7,470 nt of DNA from Desulfuromonadaceae bacterium UBA6124 (GTDB taxonomy: Bacteria > Desulfobacterota > Desulfuromonadia > Desulfuromonadales > Trichloromonadaceae): contig DIVU01000003.1 in the NCBI GenBank assembly GCA_002423365.1, positions 1 through 7,470 of the forward strand, read 5' to 3'. A program made the position numbers and the translations under genes. The notes below the pieces were generated by a model. That model saw nothing but the letters and a program-made list of their open reading frames with translations, was not told the DNA's origin and made no database searches. The stretch's first letter is position 1. Each line of letters starts with the position of its first letter. Shown piece after piece: positions 1-6,128 of the stretch.

Positions 1-9
1 ACAATTTGT

Positions 10-84
10 TGGGGCGTCGCCAAGCGGTAAGGCACCGGATTTTGATTCCGGCATTCCCAGGTTCGAATCCTGGCGCCCCAGCCA
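10..84 (+). tRNA. tRNA-Gln (anticodon UUG), CCA encoded
   Basis: Decodes CAA and, by wobble, CAG. A full cloverleaf can be read: acceptor stem 10-16 pairs with 74-80 (7 bp), D stem 19-21 with 31-33, anticodon stem 35-39 with 47-51, and T stem 57-61 with 69-73 around the loop TTCGAAT. The anticodon loop is 40-46, with TTG at 42-44. The first pair is U-A, a known identity element of bacterial glutamine tRNAs, and the discriminator base is G (81), followed by a genomically encoded CCA (82-84). Its promoter must lie upstream of the window, because only nine bases precede it. A strong terminator begins 47 bases after its 3' end. Confidence 0.97.
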
Positions 85-130
85 CGTTCTTCCGGTTTGA
101 TGAAGATAAAGCCTTCATTGGGGTTTTGCC

Positions 131-166
131 TAGGTCATGGTCCGCCATGGCCTACAGTTTTTTTTT
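131..166 (+). terminator. Rho-independent terminator between tRNA-Gln and prs
   Basis: Bases 131-140 pair with 145-154 in an uninterrupted 10-bp stem (nine Watson-Crick pairs and one U-G) closed by the tetraloop UCCG, a member of the very stable UNCG class. After three bases comes a run of nine T residues (158-166). This is a textbook intrinsic terminator. It probably ends the transcript carrying tRNA-Gln. The T run stops only 7 bases before the prs Shine-Dalgarno, so it could equally act as an attenuator for prs. A weaker hairpin (97-105 with 113-121: six Watson-Crick pairs plus three G-U) lies just upstream. Confidence 0.88.
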
Positions 167-173
167 GGACGGA

Positions 174-180
174 AGAGAGG
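174..180 (+). promoter_or_regulatory. prs Shine-Dalgarno, fixes the GTG start
   Basis: The purine run AGAGAGG lies 7 bases before the GTG at 188 and 4 bases before an adjacent in-frame GTG at 185. The spacing favours 188. It lies downstream of the terminator T run, so ribosomes can load only on transcripts that pass or start after that terminator. Confidence 0.7.
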
Positions 181-187
181 TCACGTG

Positions 188-1129
188 GTGGACAAATTGA
201 AAATTTTTTCCGGTACCTCCAATCTCCCCTTGTCCCGGGAGATTTGCGGGCATCTCGCGGTTCCCCTGGGAAGTGCCAATGTGAAAAATTTTTCCGACGG
301 CGAAATCATGGTGGAGATCGGCGAGAATGTTCGCGGTCGGGATGTCTATGTGATTCAGTCGACCTGTGCCCCCTCCAATAATAATCTCATGGAACTGCTG
401 GTGATGACCGATGCCTTGAAGCGGGCTTCGGCAGCGAGCATCACGGCGGTGATCCCTTATTTTGGCTATGCCCGGCAGGACCGCAAAGTGGCGCCGCGCA
501 CGCCGATCACTAGCAAGTTGGTGGCGGATCTGATCTCCGTCGCCGGGATGGACCGGCTGGTGACCATGGATCTTCATGCCGGGCAGATTCAGGGTTTTTT
601 CAATATTCCCGTCGATCATCTTTACGCGGCACCGGTCCTCCTTGAAGATCTCAATGCGCGTTTTCCCGGCCAGCGCCTGGTCGTCGTCTCGCCCGATGCC
701 GGTGGCACGGAGCGGGCTCGGGCCTTCGCAAAACGGCTCGATGCCGGTCTGGCGATTATCGACAAACGCCGGAGCGGGCCCAATGTCTCCGAGGTTATGA
801 ATATCATCGGTGATGTCTCCGGGGAAACCTGTGTGATCATTGATGACATGATCGATACGGCCGGTACGCTCTGCCAGGCCGCCCAGGCCCTGAAGGATAA
901 GGGGGCGCACAAGGTCTATGCCTGCGCCAGTCATCCGGTCCTTTCCGGTCCCGCCCTGGATCGGATAACGCAGAGCTGTCTGGAGGAAGTGGTCGTGACC
1001 AATACCATCCCGCTTGGGGAGAAGCCCAAGCTCTGCGGCAAGCTGCGCGTACTTTCCGTCGCGGGACTTCTGGCCGAGGCCATTCGTCGGATTCATGGCG
1101 ACGAGTCGGTCAGTTCTCTCTTTGTCTGA
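188..1129 (+). CDS. prs: Ribose-phosphate pyrophosphokinase (PRPP synthetase)
   Basis: Cytosolic enzyme that transfers pyrophosphate from ATP to ribose 5-phosphate to give PRPP, the precursor of purines, pyrimidines, NAD, histidine and tryptophan. With the GTG start the protein is 313 residues, close to the usual length of about 315. Visible hallmarks, in order: the ATP-binding flexible loop YFGYARQDRK (residues 91-100), the signature MDLHAGQ (127-133) with metal-binding His130, the catalytic loop DKRR (192-195) with Lys193 and Arg195, and the ribose-phosphate binding loop IIDDMIDTAGT (217-227). An in-frame ATG at 137 would add 17 residues without family similarity and lies inside the terminator stem, so I reject it. 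GTG at 185 is the only close alternative. rplY follows after 61 bases with no terminator between, so the two are probably co-transcribed. Confidence 0.97.
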   Translation: MDKLKIFSGTSNLPLSREICGHLAVPLGSANVKNFSDGEIMVEIGENVRGRDVYVIQSTCAPSNNNLMELLVMTDALKRASAASITAVIPYFGYARQDRKVAPRTPITSKLVADLISVAGMDRLVTMDLHAGQIQGFFNIPVDHLYAAPVLLEDLNARFPGQRLVVVSPDAGGTERARAFAKRLDAGLAIIDKRRSGPNVSEVMNIIGDVSGETCVIIDDMIDTAGTLCQAAQALKDKGAHKVYACASHPVLSGPALDRITQSCLEEVVVTNTIPLGEKPKLCGKLRVLSVAGLLAEAIRRIHGDESVSSLFV

Positions 1130-1190
1130 TTAGTATTCGAAATTTATAGATAGACGTTCGCTCATCACCTTTAAGTGGAGGATCCAAGAT

Positions 1191-1790
1191 ATGGCTAATG
1201 CAGAATTGAAAATTTCCCAGCGCGACCAGTCCGGTAAGGGCGTTGCCCGTTCGCTGCGCCGTCAGGGCATGATCCCCGCCGTGGTTTATGGTCGCGGCCT
1301 GACCCCCGCGAACATCGCGGTGCTCCCCAGGGATCTAAAGACGGCGATCTCCACCGAGGCCGGATGGAATACCCTGATCACCCTGCAAGGGGAAACGGAG
1401 TATGCCGGTAAGGTCGTCATTCTCAAGGACCTTCAGGTTGACCCTATCCGTCGTGATTATATTCACGCGGATTTTCAGATCATCGACATGACCCACAAAG
1501 TCCATGTCATGGTTCCGGTGCACACGGTCGGCAAGTCCGCCGGGGAGAAGTCCGGCGGGACCCTGCAGGTCATTCGCAAGGAGTTGGAGGTTTACTGTCT
1601 GCCCAACGCGATTCCCGGGGCCATTGAAATCGACGTGGCCGCCCTGGAAATCGGCGACGTCATTCATATTAACGATCTGACCCTGCCGGCGGGTGTGGAG
1701 GTTCCCCACGAGGCGAACTTCACCGTCATCACCTGTGTCGGCCATAAGTCCGAGGAGTCCGAAGAGGCCGCAGCCGAGACGGAAGAATAA
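1191..1790 (+). CDS. rplY: 50S ribosomal protein L25, two-domain Ctc/TL5 form
   Basis: Binds 5S rRNA in the large ribosomal subunit. The protein has 199 residues, about twice the single-domain E. coli L25 (about 94), matching the Ctc/TL5 type. The N-terminal L25 domain (roughly residues 1-92) contains the typical KGVARSLRRQGMIPAVVYG stretch and the DPIRRDYIHADFQ stretch. The C-terminal beta domain (about 95-185) follows. The end is a Glu-rich tail, EESEEAAAETEE, common in this form. A good Shine-Dalgarno (GGAGG at 1177-1181) lies 9 bases before the ATG. The Bacillus homologue Ctc is a general stress protein, also encoded between prs and pth. That neighbourhood is conserved here, but nothing in this sequence shows stress control. 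Confidence 0.96.
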   Translation: MANAELKISQRDQSGKGVARSLRRQGMIPAVVYGRGLTPANIAVLPRDLKTAISTEAGWNTLITLQGETEYAGKVVILKDLQVDPIRRDYIHADFQIIDMTHKVHVMVPVHTVGKSAGEKSGGTLQVIRKELEVYCLPNAIPGAIEIDVAALEIGDVIHINDLTLPAGVEVPHEANFTVITCVGHKSEESEEAAAETEE

Positions 1791-1807
1791 TAGGGTAACG
1801 ACAGCTT

Positions 1808-2383
1808 TTGAAGCTTATCGTGGGACTGGGCAATCCCGGCGAACAGTACGCCGAAACCCGGCACAATATTGGCTTTATGGTGGTGCGGCGCCTTTCCGAG
1901 GTCTGTGGCATGTCCCTGAAAAAAAAGGGACATCAGGGTCTTTATGGGACGGGACGGGTGGTTGGCGAAGAGGCGACCCTGCTGCTCCCACAAACCTTCA
2001 TGAACCTCAGCGGAGCCAGTGTGACCTCGGCGGTTAAGGCCTTGGCGGTTGCTCCCGAGGATCTGATCGTGGTCCATGACGATATCGATCAGCCCTTTGG
2101 CGCCCTGAGGATTCGGCTGGGGGGCGGGCACGGTGGCCATAATGGCATTCGTCATATCTGCCAGGCTCTGGGGTGGACGGATTTTATCCGTATTAAATTT
2201 GGCGTTGGCAGGCCGCAACCGGGCGGCGATGTGGCGCGTTATGTATTGAGTGGCTTTGCAGCGGCAGAACGTAAAACCCTGGCCCCCTTGATCGATGAAG
2301 CCGTCCGTGCCGTCGAAACGATTGTGAAGAGGGGGCCGCAACTGGCTATGAATGAGTTCAACCGACGGGAAATCGGTCCTTAA
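1808..2383 (+). CDS. pth: Peptidyl-tRNA hydrolase (TTG start)
   Basis: Cleaves peptidyl-tRNA released from stalled ribosomes and so recycles tRNA. It has 191 residues, normal for bacterial Pth. The N-terminal motif GLGNPG (6-11) is followed by TRHNIGF with the catalytic His19. TFMNLSG carries Asn66, HDD carries Asp91, and GGHNG carries His111 and Asn112. These match the known active-site set of E. coli Pth (His20, Asn68, Asp93, Asn114). The start is TTG: a TAA in the same frame at 1796-1798 excludes any upstream start, and the next candidate (GTG at 1820) would cut into the first strand. The Shine-Dalgarno is weak (AGGG at 1792-1795, 12 bases away), so expression is probably low or coupled to rplY, which ends 17 bases earlier. 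An A8 run within an inverted repeat lies at codons 35-43. Confidence 0.95.
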   Translation: MKLIVGLGNPGEQYAETRHNIGFMVVRRLSEVCGMSLKKKGHQGLYGTGRVVGEEATLLLPQTFMNLSGASVTSAVKALAVAPEDLIVVHDDIDQPFGALRIRLGGGHGGHNGIRHICQALGWTDFIRIKFGVGRPQPGGDVARYVLSGFAAAERKTLAPLIDEAVRAVETIVKRGPQLAMNEFNRREIGP

Positions 2384-2412
2384 TAACTAGACAGAGAGAG
2401 AGGGTACGACAA

Positions 2413-4428
2413 ATGCAAATGCTTGTTCCGATTCTGGGTCTGATCGGGTTCGCCATCGCGCTCCTGATCTATCAGCAGGTGAAATCCCAGCCTGTTGGCA
2501 ATGATAGGATGCGGGAGATCTCCGAGGCCATTCATGATGGCGCCATGGCTTTTCTGGCCCGCGAGTACAAGGTTCTCGGTATCTTTATCGGCATCGTCTT
2601 TCTGCTCATCGCCATCAGCATGGGCTTCTGGACAGCTCTTTGCTTTGTCGGTGGCGCCGCCTGTTCCATGCTCTGCGGCTTCATTGGGATGAAGGCTGCC
2701 ACTCGCGCCAACGTCCGCACCTCCGAGGCGGCCCGCGCCCAAGGCCAAGCCGCCGCTCTGCAAGTTTCCTTCAATGGCGGGGCCGTCATGGGCTTGGCCG
2801 TTGCTTCCCTCGGTCTGGTCGGCGTCGGCATCGCCTTTATCAATTTTGGCGGTGATCCGGAAACCGTACGCTATATCAACGGTTTTGCCATGGGTGCTTC
2901 GTCCATCGCGCTCTTTGCCCGTGTCGGTGGTGGTATCTATACCAAGGCCGCCGATGTCGGTTCCGACCTCGTCGGTAAGGTCGAGGCCGGCATTCCCGAG
3001 GACGATCCGCGCAATCCCGGGGTTATCGCCGACAACGTCGGCGACTGTGTCGGCGATACCGCCGGCATGGGGGCCGATATTTTCGAATCCTACGTCGGTG
3101 CCATTATTGCCACCATCGCCATCGCCGCCGCCGCCAGCCCGGAACTGCTGGCCAAGATCGGCTCCGGTACGCCCGAGCAAACGATGGCCAGTGCCCTCTT
3201 CATGCCCTTGGGCCTGTCGATGATCGGTCTGGTCTTTTCGGTTATCGGGATCTGGTCGATGAAAAAATTCAGCGGCAAGGATCCGGCCAAGGCTCTCCAT
3301 TACACCACCTTCGTGGCCGCTGGACTCTTCCTGGTCTTCGCTTTCTTCGTTGTCATGTTCTCCAGCCTCAAGTTCGGCGTCTTTCTGGCCATTCTGATCG
3401 GCACCCTGGCGGGGATCGCCATCGGTCAGATCACTGAGTATTACACCGCGAAAGGTCCGGTGACCCGGATTGCCGAAGCCAGCAAAACCGGTCCCGCCAC
3501 CAATATCATCCACGGCCTCGCCGTCGGTCTGGAAAGTACCGTTGCTCCGGTCGTCATGATCGCGCTGGCGATACTTATCGCCAACGCCTGCGCCGGACTC
3601 TACGGTATCGGCATCGCGGCGGTCGGCATGTTGGCTACGGTCGGCGTCACCATGACCGTCGACGCCTATGGCCCCATCGCCGATAATGCCGGCGGCATTT
3701 CGGAAATGGCCGGTCTTGGTCCCGAAGTTCGTAAAATCACCGACGGCCTCGACGCCATCGGCAATACCACCGCCGCTATCGGCAAAGGTTTTGCCATCGG
3801 TTCTGCGGCCTTGACCGCCCTGGCGCTCTTTGCCGCTTACGCCTCCACCGTTAAACTTCAAGCCATTAACCTGATTGAACCCCGGGTCGTTGTCGGTCTT
3901 TTTATCGGTGGCGCTTTGCCTTTCTTTATCGGGGCCTTGACCATGACCAGCGTCGGTCGCGCCGCCGGTAAGATGGTCGACGAGATTCGTCGCCAATTCC
4001 GGGAGATTCCGGGCCTGCTCGCCGGCGAGGAAGGGGTCAAGCCCGATTCGCAGAAATGCATCGATATTTCGGCCAAGGCTGCCCTGAAGGAAATGATTTT
4101 GCCCGGTGTGGTCGCGGTTGTCGCCCCGGTTTTCATGGGCCTGGTTTTCGGTAAGGAAGCCCTTGGCGGTATGCTGGCCGGCGCTACCCTGTCTGGTGTC
4201 TTGCTGGCACTGATGATGTCCAACGGTGGCGGCGCCTGGGACAATGCCAAAAAGTACATCGAGAAGGGGGAACTGGAAGGGGAAAAGAAAGGCGGCGAAG
4301 CGCACAAGGCCGCGGTTGTCGGCGATACGGTCGGCGACCCCTTCAAGGATACTTCCGGTCCGTCTATGAACATCCTGATCAAGCTGATGAGTGTCGTGGC
4401 CCTGGTCATCGCGCCGCTTCTGGTGTGA
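2413..4428 (+). CDS. hppA: Membrane-bound ion-translocating pyrophosphatase, K+-dependent type
   Basis: Integral membrane enzyme that couples hydrolysis of pyrophosphate to export of H+ or Na+. It has 671 residues, with many hydrophobic segments (about 16 expected for the family). Substrate and metal binding motifs are intact: DVGSDLVGKVE (181-191), EDDPRNPG (196-203), DNVGDCVGDTAG (207-218), GGAWDNAKK with Asp610, and GDTVGDPFKDTSGPS starting at 637. In GNTTAAIGKG (450-459), Ala454 and Gly457 occupy the positions that separate K+-dependent enzymes (Ala) from K+-independent ones (Lys, and usually Thr). Glu225 in FESY is placed as in Na+-pumping and some H+-pumping members; the ion is undecided. 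The Shine-Dalgarno lies in an (AG)n run 8 bases before the ATG. Codons are strongly biased to C-ending forms, which suggests high expression. It starts 29 bases after pth and is followed by a hairpin. Confidence 0.97.
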   Translation: MQMLVPILGLIGFAIALLIYQQVKSQPVGNDRMREISEAIHDGAMAFLAREYKVLGIFIGIVFLLIAISMGFWTALCFVGGAACSMLCGFIGMKAATRANVRTSEAARAQGQAAALQVSFNGGAVMGLAVASLGLVGVGIAFINFGGDPETVRYINGFAMGASSIALFARVGGGIYTKAADVGSDLVGKVEAGIPEDDPRNPGVIADNVGDCVGDTAGMGADIFESYVGAIIATIAIAAAASPELLAKIGSGTPEQTMASALFMPLGLSMIGLVFSVIGIWSMKKFSGKDPAKALHYTTFVAAGLFLVFAFFVVMFSSLKFGVFLAILIGTLAGIAIGQITEYYTAKGPVTRIAEASKTGPATNIIHGLAVGLESTVAPVVMIALAILIANACAGLYGIGIAAVGMLATVGVTMTVDAYGPIADNAGGISEMAGLGPEVRKITDGLDAIGNTTAAIGKGFAIGSAALTALALFAAYASTVKLQAINLIEPRVVVGLFIGGALPFFIGALTMTSVGRAAGKMVDEIRRQFREIPGLLAGEEGVKPDSQKCIDISAKAALKEMILPGVVAVVAPVFMGLVFGKEALGGMLAGATLSGVLLALMMSNGGGAWDNAKKYIEKGELEGEKKGGEAHKAAVVGDTVGDPFKDTSGPSMNILIKLMSVVALVIAPLLV

Positions 4429-4452
4429 TCCTGTAACGACATCGAATGACCT

Positions 4453-4488
4453 GGATAGCCGGGGCTTTTGCTCCGGCTATCCTTATTT
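4453..4488 (+). terminator. Terminator-like hairpin between hppA and ychF
   Basis: Bases 4453-4465 pair with 4470-4482 in an uninterrupted 13-bp stem (one G-U) with a TTTT loop, followed by TTATTT. The stem is very stable, but the U run is broken by an A, so termination may be partial. It starts 24 bases after the hppA stop and ends 8 bases before the GGAG (4491-4494) of ychF. It probably ends most hppA transcripts or protects their 3' end. Confidence 0.65.
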
Positions 4489-4506
4489 CCGGAGATTGAT
4501 TAACCC

Positions 4507-5601
4507 ATGGGTTTTAAATGTGGCATTGTCGGTTTGCCCAATGTCGGCAAGTCGACGATTTTCAACGCGATTACCTCCGCCGGCGCCGAATCGGCCAACT
4601 ACCCTTTTTGTACCATCGAGCCGAACGTCGGCGTGGTTGGGGTTCCCGATCCCCGGCTGAACAAGCTGGCGGAAATCGTCCGTCCCAAGGCGATTTTGCC
4701 GACCACCATCGAATTTGTCGATATCGCCGGCCTGGTCAAGGGGGCGAGTCGCGGCGAGGGTCTGGGCAACCAGTTCCTCGGCCATATCCGCCAGGTCGAT
4801 GCCATCGCCCATATCGTGCGCTGTTTCGACGATGACAACGTTGTTCATGTCGACGGTTCCATCGACCCGCTGCGGGATGTGGAGGTGATTCAGACCGAAC
4901 TCAATCTGGCCGATCTCGATACCGTGCAAAAGCGGATGACGCGTATCGAAAAACAGGCCAAGAGTGGCGACAAAAAGAGCCAGTCCGAGCTCTCGGTTTT
5001 GCAGGCGGTTCAGCAATGCCTCGATCAGGGTCGGCCGGCGCGGGCGACGGAGTTGACCGACGAGGAGCGATTGGTCCTGCGGGATCTGCATCTAATTACC
5101 GCCAAGCCTCAGCTCTATGTCGCCAATGTCGCGGAGGATGACCTGGAGGGTCGTCACCCTCATGTCGCCAGTTTGCGTGCGGTCGCCGCCGCCGAGGGAG
5201 CCGAAATGGTCACCCTCTGCGGCAAGATCGAAGCGGAGATCGCTGAACTGGACGATGAGGGGAAAGTCGAATTTCTTCAGGAACTGGGGCTTGACCAGTC
5301 GGGCCTCGACCGCGTGATTCAGGCGGGTTACCGGTTGCTGGGGCTGCTCACCTATTTCACCGCCGGGGTCAAGGAGGTTCGCGCCTGGACGGTGGAGCGA
5401 GGTGCCAAGGCACCGGCCGCCGCCGGGGTGATCCATACCGACTTCGAAAAGGGCTTTATCCGCGCCGAGGTCATTGCCTTTGACGACTTCGTACGGTGTG
5501 GTGGCGAAGCCGGGGCCAAGGAGAAGGGTCTGATGCGGCTGGAAGGGAAGGAATACGTCGTCGCGGACGGCGATATCATGCACTTCCGTTTCAATGTCTG
5601 A
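4507..5601 (+). CDS. ychF: Redox-regulated Obg-family ATPase YchF
   Basis: Universally conserved P-loop ATPase of the Obg family that associates with ribosomes; in E. coli it affects the oxidative stress response. It has 364 residues, about the family length (E. coli 363). The P-loop GLPNVGKS is at 9-16 and the G3 motif DIAG at 72-75, followed by GASRGEGLGNQFL. The G4 position reads NVAE (207-210) instead of the NKxD of GTPases, which is the known basis for ATP preference in this subfamily. A charged helical region (about 130-200) is followed by a C-terminal TGS domain (about 280-362) ending in GDIMHFRFNV. The Shine-Dalgarno GGAG is 12 bases before the ATG, immediately after the upstream hairpin. 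I see no clear promoter between that hairpin and the start, so transcription may depend on readthrough from hppA. Confidence 0.97.
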   Translation: MGFKCGIVGLPNVGKSTIFNAITSAGAESANYPFCTIEPNVGVVGVPDPRLNKLAEIVRPKAILPTTIEFVDIAGLVKGASRGEGLGNQFLGHIRQVDAIAHIVRCFDDDNVVHVDGSIDPLRDVEVIQTELNLADLDTVQKRMTRIEKQAKSGDKKSQSELSVLQAVQQCLDQGRPARATELTDEERLVLRDLHLITAKPQLYVANVAEDDLEGRHPHVASLRAVAAAEGAEMVTLCGKIEAEIAELDDEGKVEFLQELGLDQSGLDRVIQAGYRLLGLLTYFTAGVKEVRAWTVERGAKAPAAAGVIHTDFEKGFIRAEVIAFDDFVRCGGEAGAKEKGLMRLEGKEYVVADGDIMHFRFNV

Positions 5602-5663
5602 CGGGGAAAATCTGCTGGCATTTGCTATCGGGATGTGTTAATAAATCAAATTCATTTTTTGCC

Positions 5664-5724
5664 GGCGCCAAAAGCGCCTGCTCCTTGCTCCGGGCTGGAC
5701 CGGGGCTAACAACCCATGAGGAGG
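5664..5724 (+). promoter_or_regulatory. rpsF leader with SD-masking fold; candidate S6:S18 autoregulatory element
   Basis: This lies in the 131-base leader between ychF and rpsF. Three pairings can be drawn: 5664-5668 with 5674-5678 (5 bp, loop CAAAA); 5687-5693 with 5700-5706 (7 bp, one G-U, loop GCTGGA); and 5681-5686 (CTCCTT) with 5718-5723 (GAGGAG), which is the Shine-Dalgarno itself. The third pairing encloses the second hairpin and would hide the ribosome binding site. GCTCC occurs twice (5680-5684 and 5687-5691), so alternative folds are possible. rpsF leaders in many bacteria carry an RNA motif bound by the S6:S18 complex. I infer an analogous role here, but I could not match that consensus by eye. 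The AT-rich stretch 5638-5660 may hold the operon promoter, though I see no convincing -35/-10 pair. Confidence 0.5.
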
Positions 5725-5732
5725 TTCCATCA

Positions 5733-6098
5733 ATGCGTACCTACGAAACTATCTACATCGTCCATCCCGAGATTGTCGGCGACGGCTATCAGGCTATCGT
5801 CGAAAAATTCAAGGGGATCCTGGAGGGCCTCAAGGCCAATGTCCTTAAGGTCGATGAATGGGGGACTCGCAAACTCGCCTATCCGGTCAAGAAACAAGGG
5901 CGCGGCACTTATGTGCTGATGGCTTATGAAGCCGCTGCCGATGTCATCGCCGAGCTTGAGCGCCGTATGCGGATCGACGAGAACGTCATCAAGTTCCAGA
6001 CGGTTCTCCTGGAAAACGGCTATCAGGAGACCGCCCCGGTCACCGGCGAGACTGAAGGTACCGAGGATGTCGAGGAAGAAATCGAGGACAACGAGTAA
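5733..6098 (+). CDS. rpsF: 30S ribosomal protein S6
   Basis: Platform protein of the small ribosomal subunit that binds 16S rRNA together with S18. It has 121 residues. The start RTYETIYIVHPEI is the typical first beta strand. The central KVDEWGTRKLAYPVKKQGRG and the later ELERRMRIDENVIKFQTVLLE stretches are family hallmarks. The last 20 or so residues form a Glu-rich acidic tail, as in many S6 proteins. The ATG at 5733 is preceded by an excellent Shine-Dalgarno (GAGGAGG, 5718-5724, spacing 8). The reading frame stays open upstream to 5496, but that part overlaps ychF and lacks S6 similarity. It opens the rpsF-rpsR-DUF2232-rplI operon. Its partner S18 is encoded 30 bases downstream. Confidence 0.97.
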   Translation: MRTYETIYIVHPEIVGDGYQAIVEKFKGILEGLKANVLKVDEWGTRKLAYPVKKQGRGTYVLMAYEAAADVIAELERRMRIDENVIKFQTVLLENGYQETAPVTGETEGTEDVEEEIEDNE

Positions 6099-6128
6099 CC
6101 CATTTACGCTTAAAAGGAGATTTGATAT

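Noticed and set aside
137..187. In-frame ATG start for prs at 137
   Set aside because: It lies in the stem of the terminator, lacks a proper SD, and adds 17 residues without similarity to the family. GTG at 188 has an SD at 7 bases and gives the usual length.
97..381. Possible leader peptide reading through the prs terminator
   Set aside because: It would start with TTG or ATG without an SD, run 94 codons deep into prs in the wrong frame, and show no run of regulatory codons.
152..1096. A 314-codon minus-strand open frame antisense to prs
   Set aside because: Same cause: codon bias of prs removes stops on the opposite strand. No family-like motifs and no SD that stands out.
2380..4305. A 641-codon open frame on the minus strand, antisense to hppA
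   Set aside because: hppA is intact on the plus strand with all catalytic motifs. The antisense frame is low-complexity (Gly, Asp, His, Gln rich), as expected from the complement of strongly C-ending codons, and resembles no family I recognise.
5616..5626. TGGCA and TTGC elements resembling a sigma-54 promoter before rpsF
   Set aside because: The two elements are only about one base apart instead of the required five or so, so the -24/-12 geometry fails.
5496..5732. N-terminal extension of rpsF upstream of 5733
   Set aside because: The open frame overlaps ychF and the leader; S6 similarity and the strong SD both begin at the ATG at 5733.
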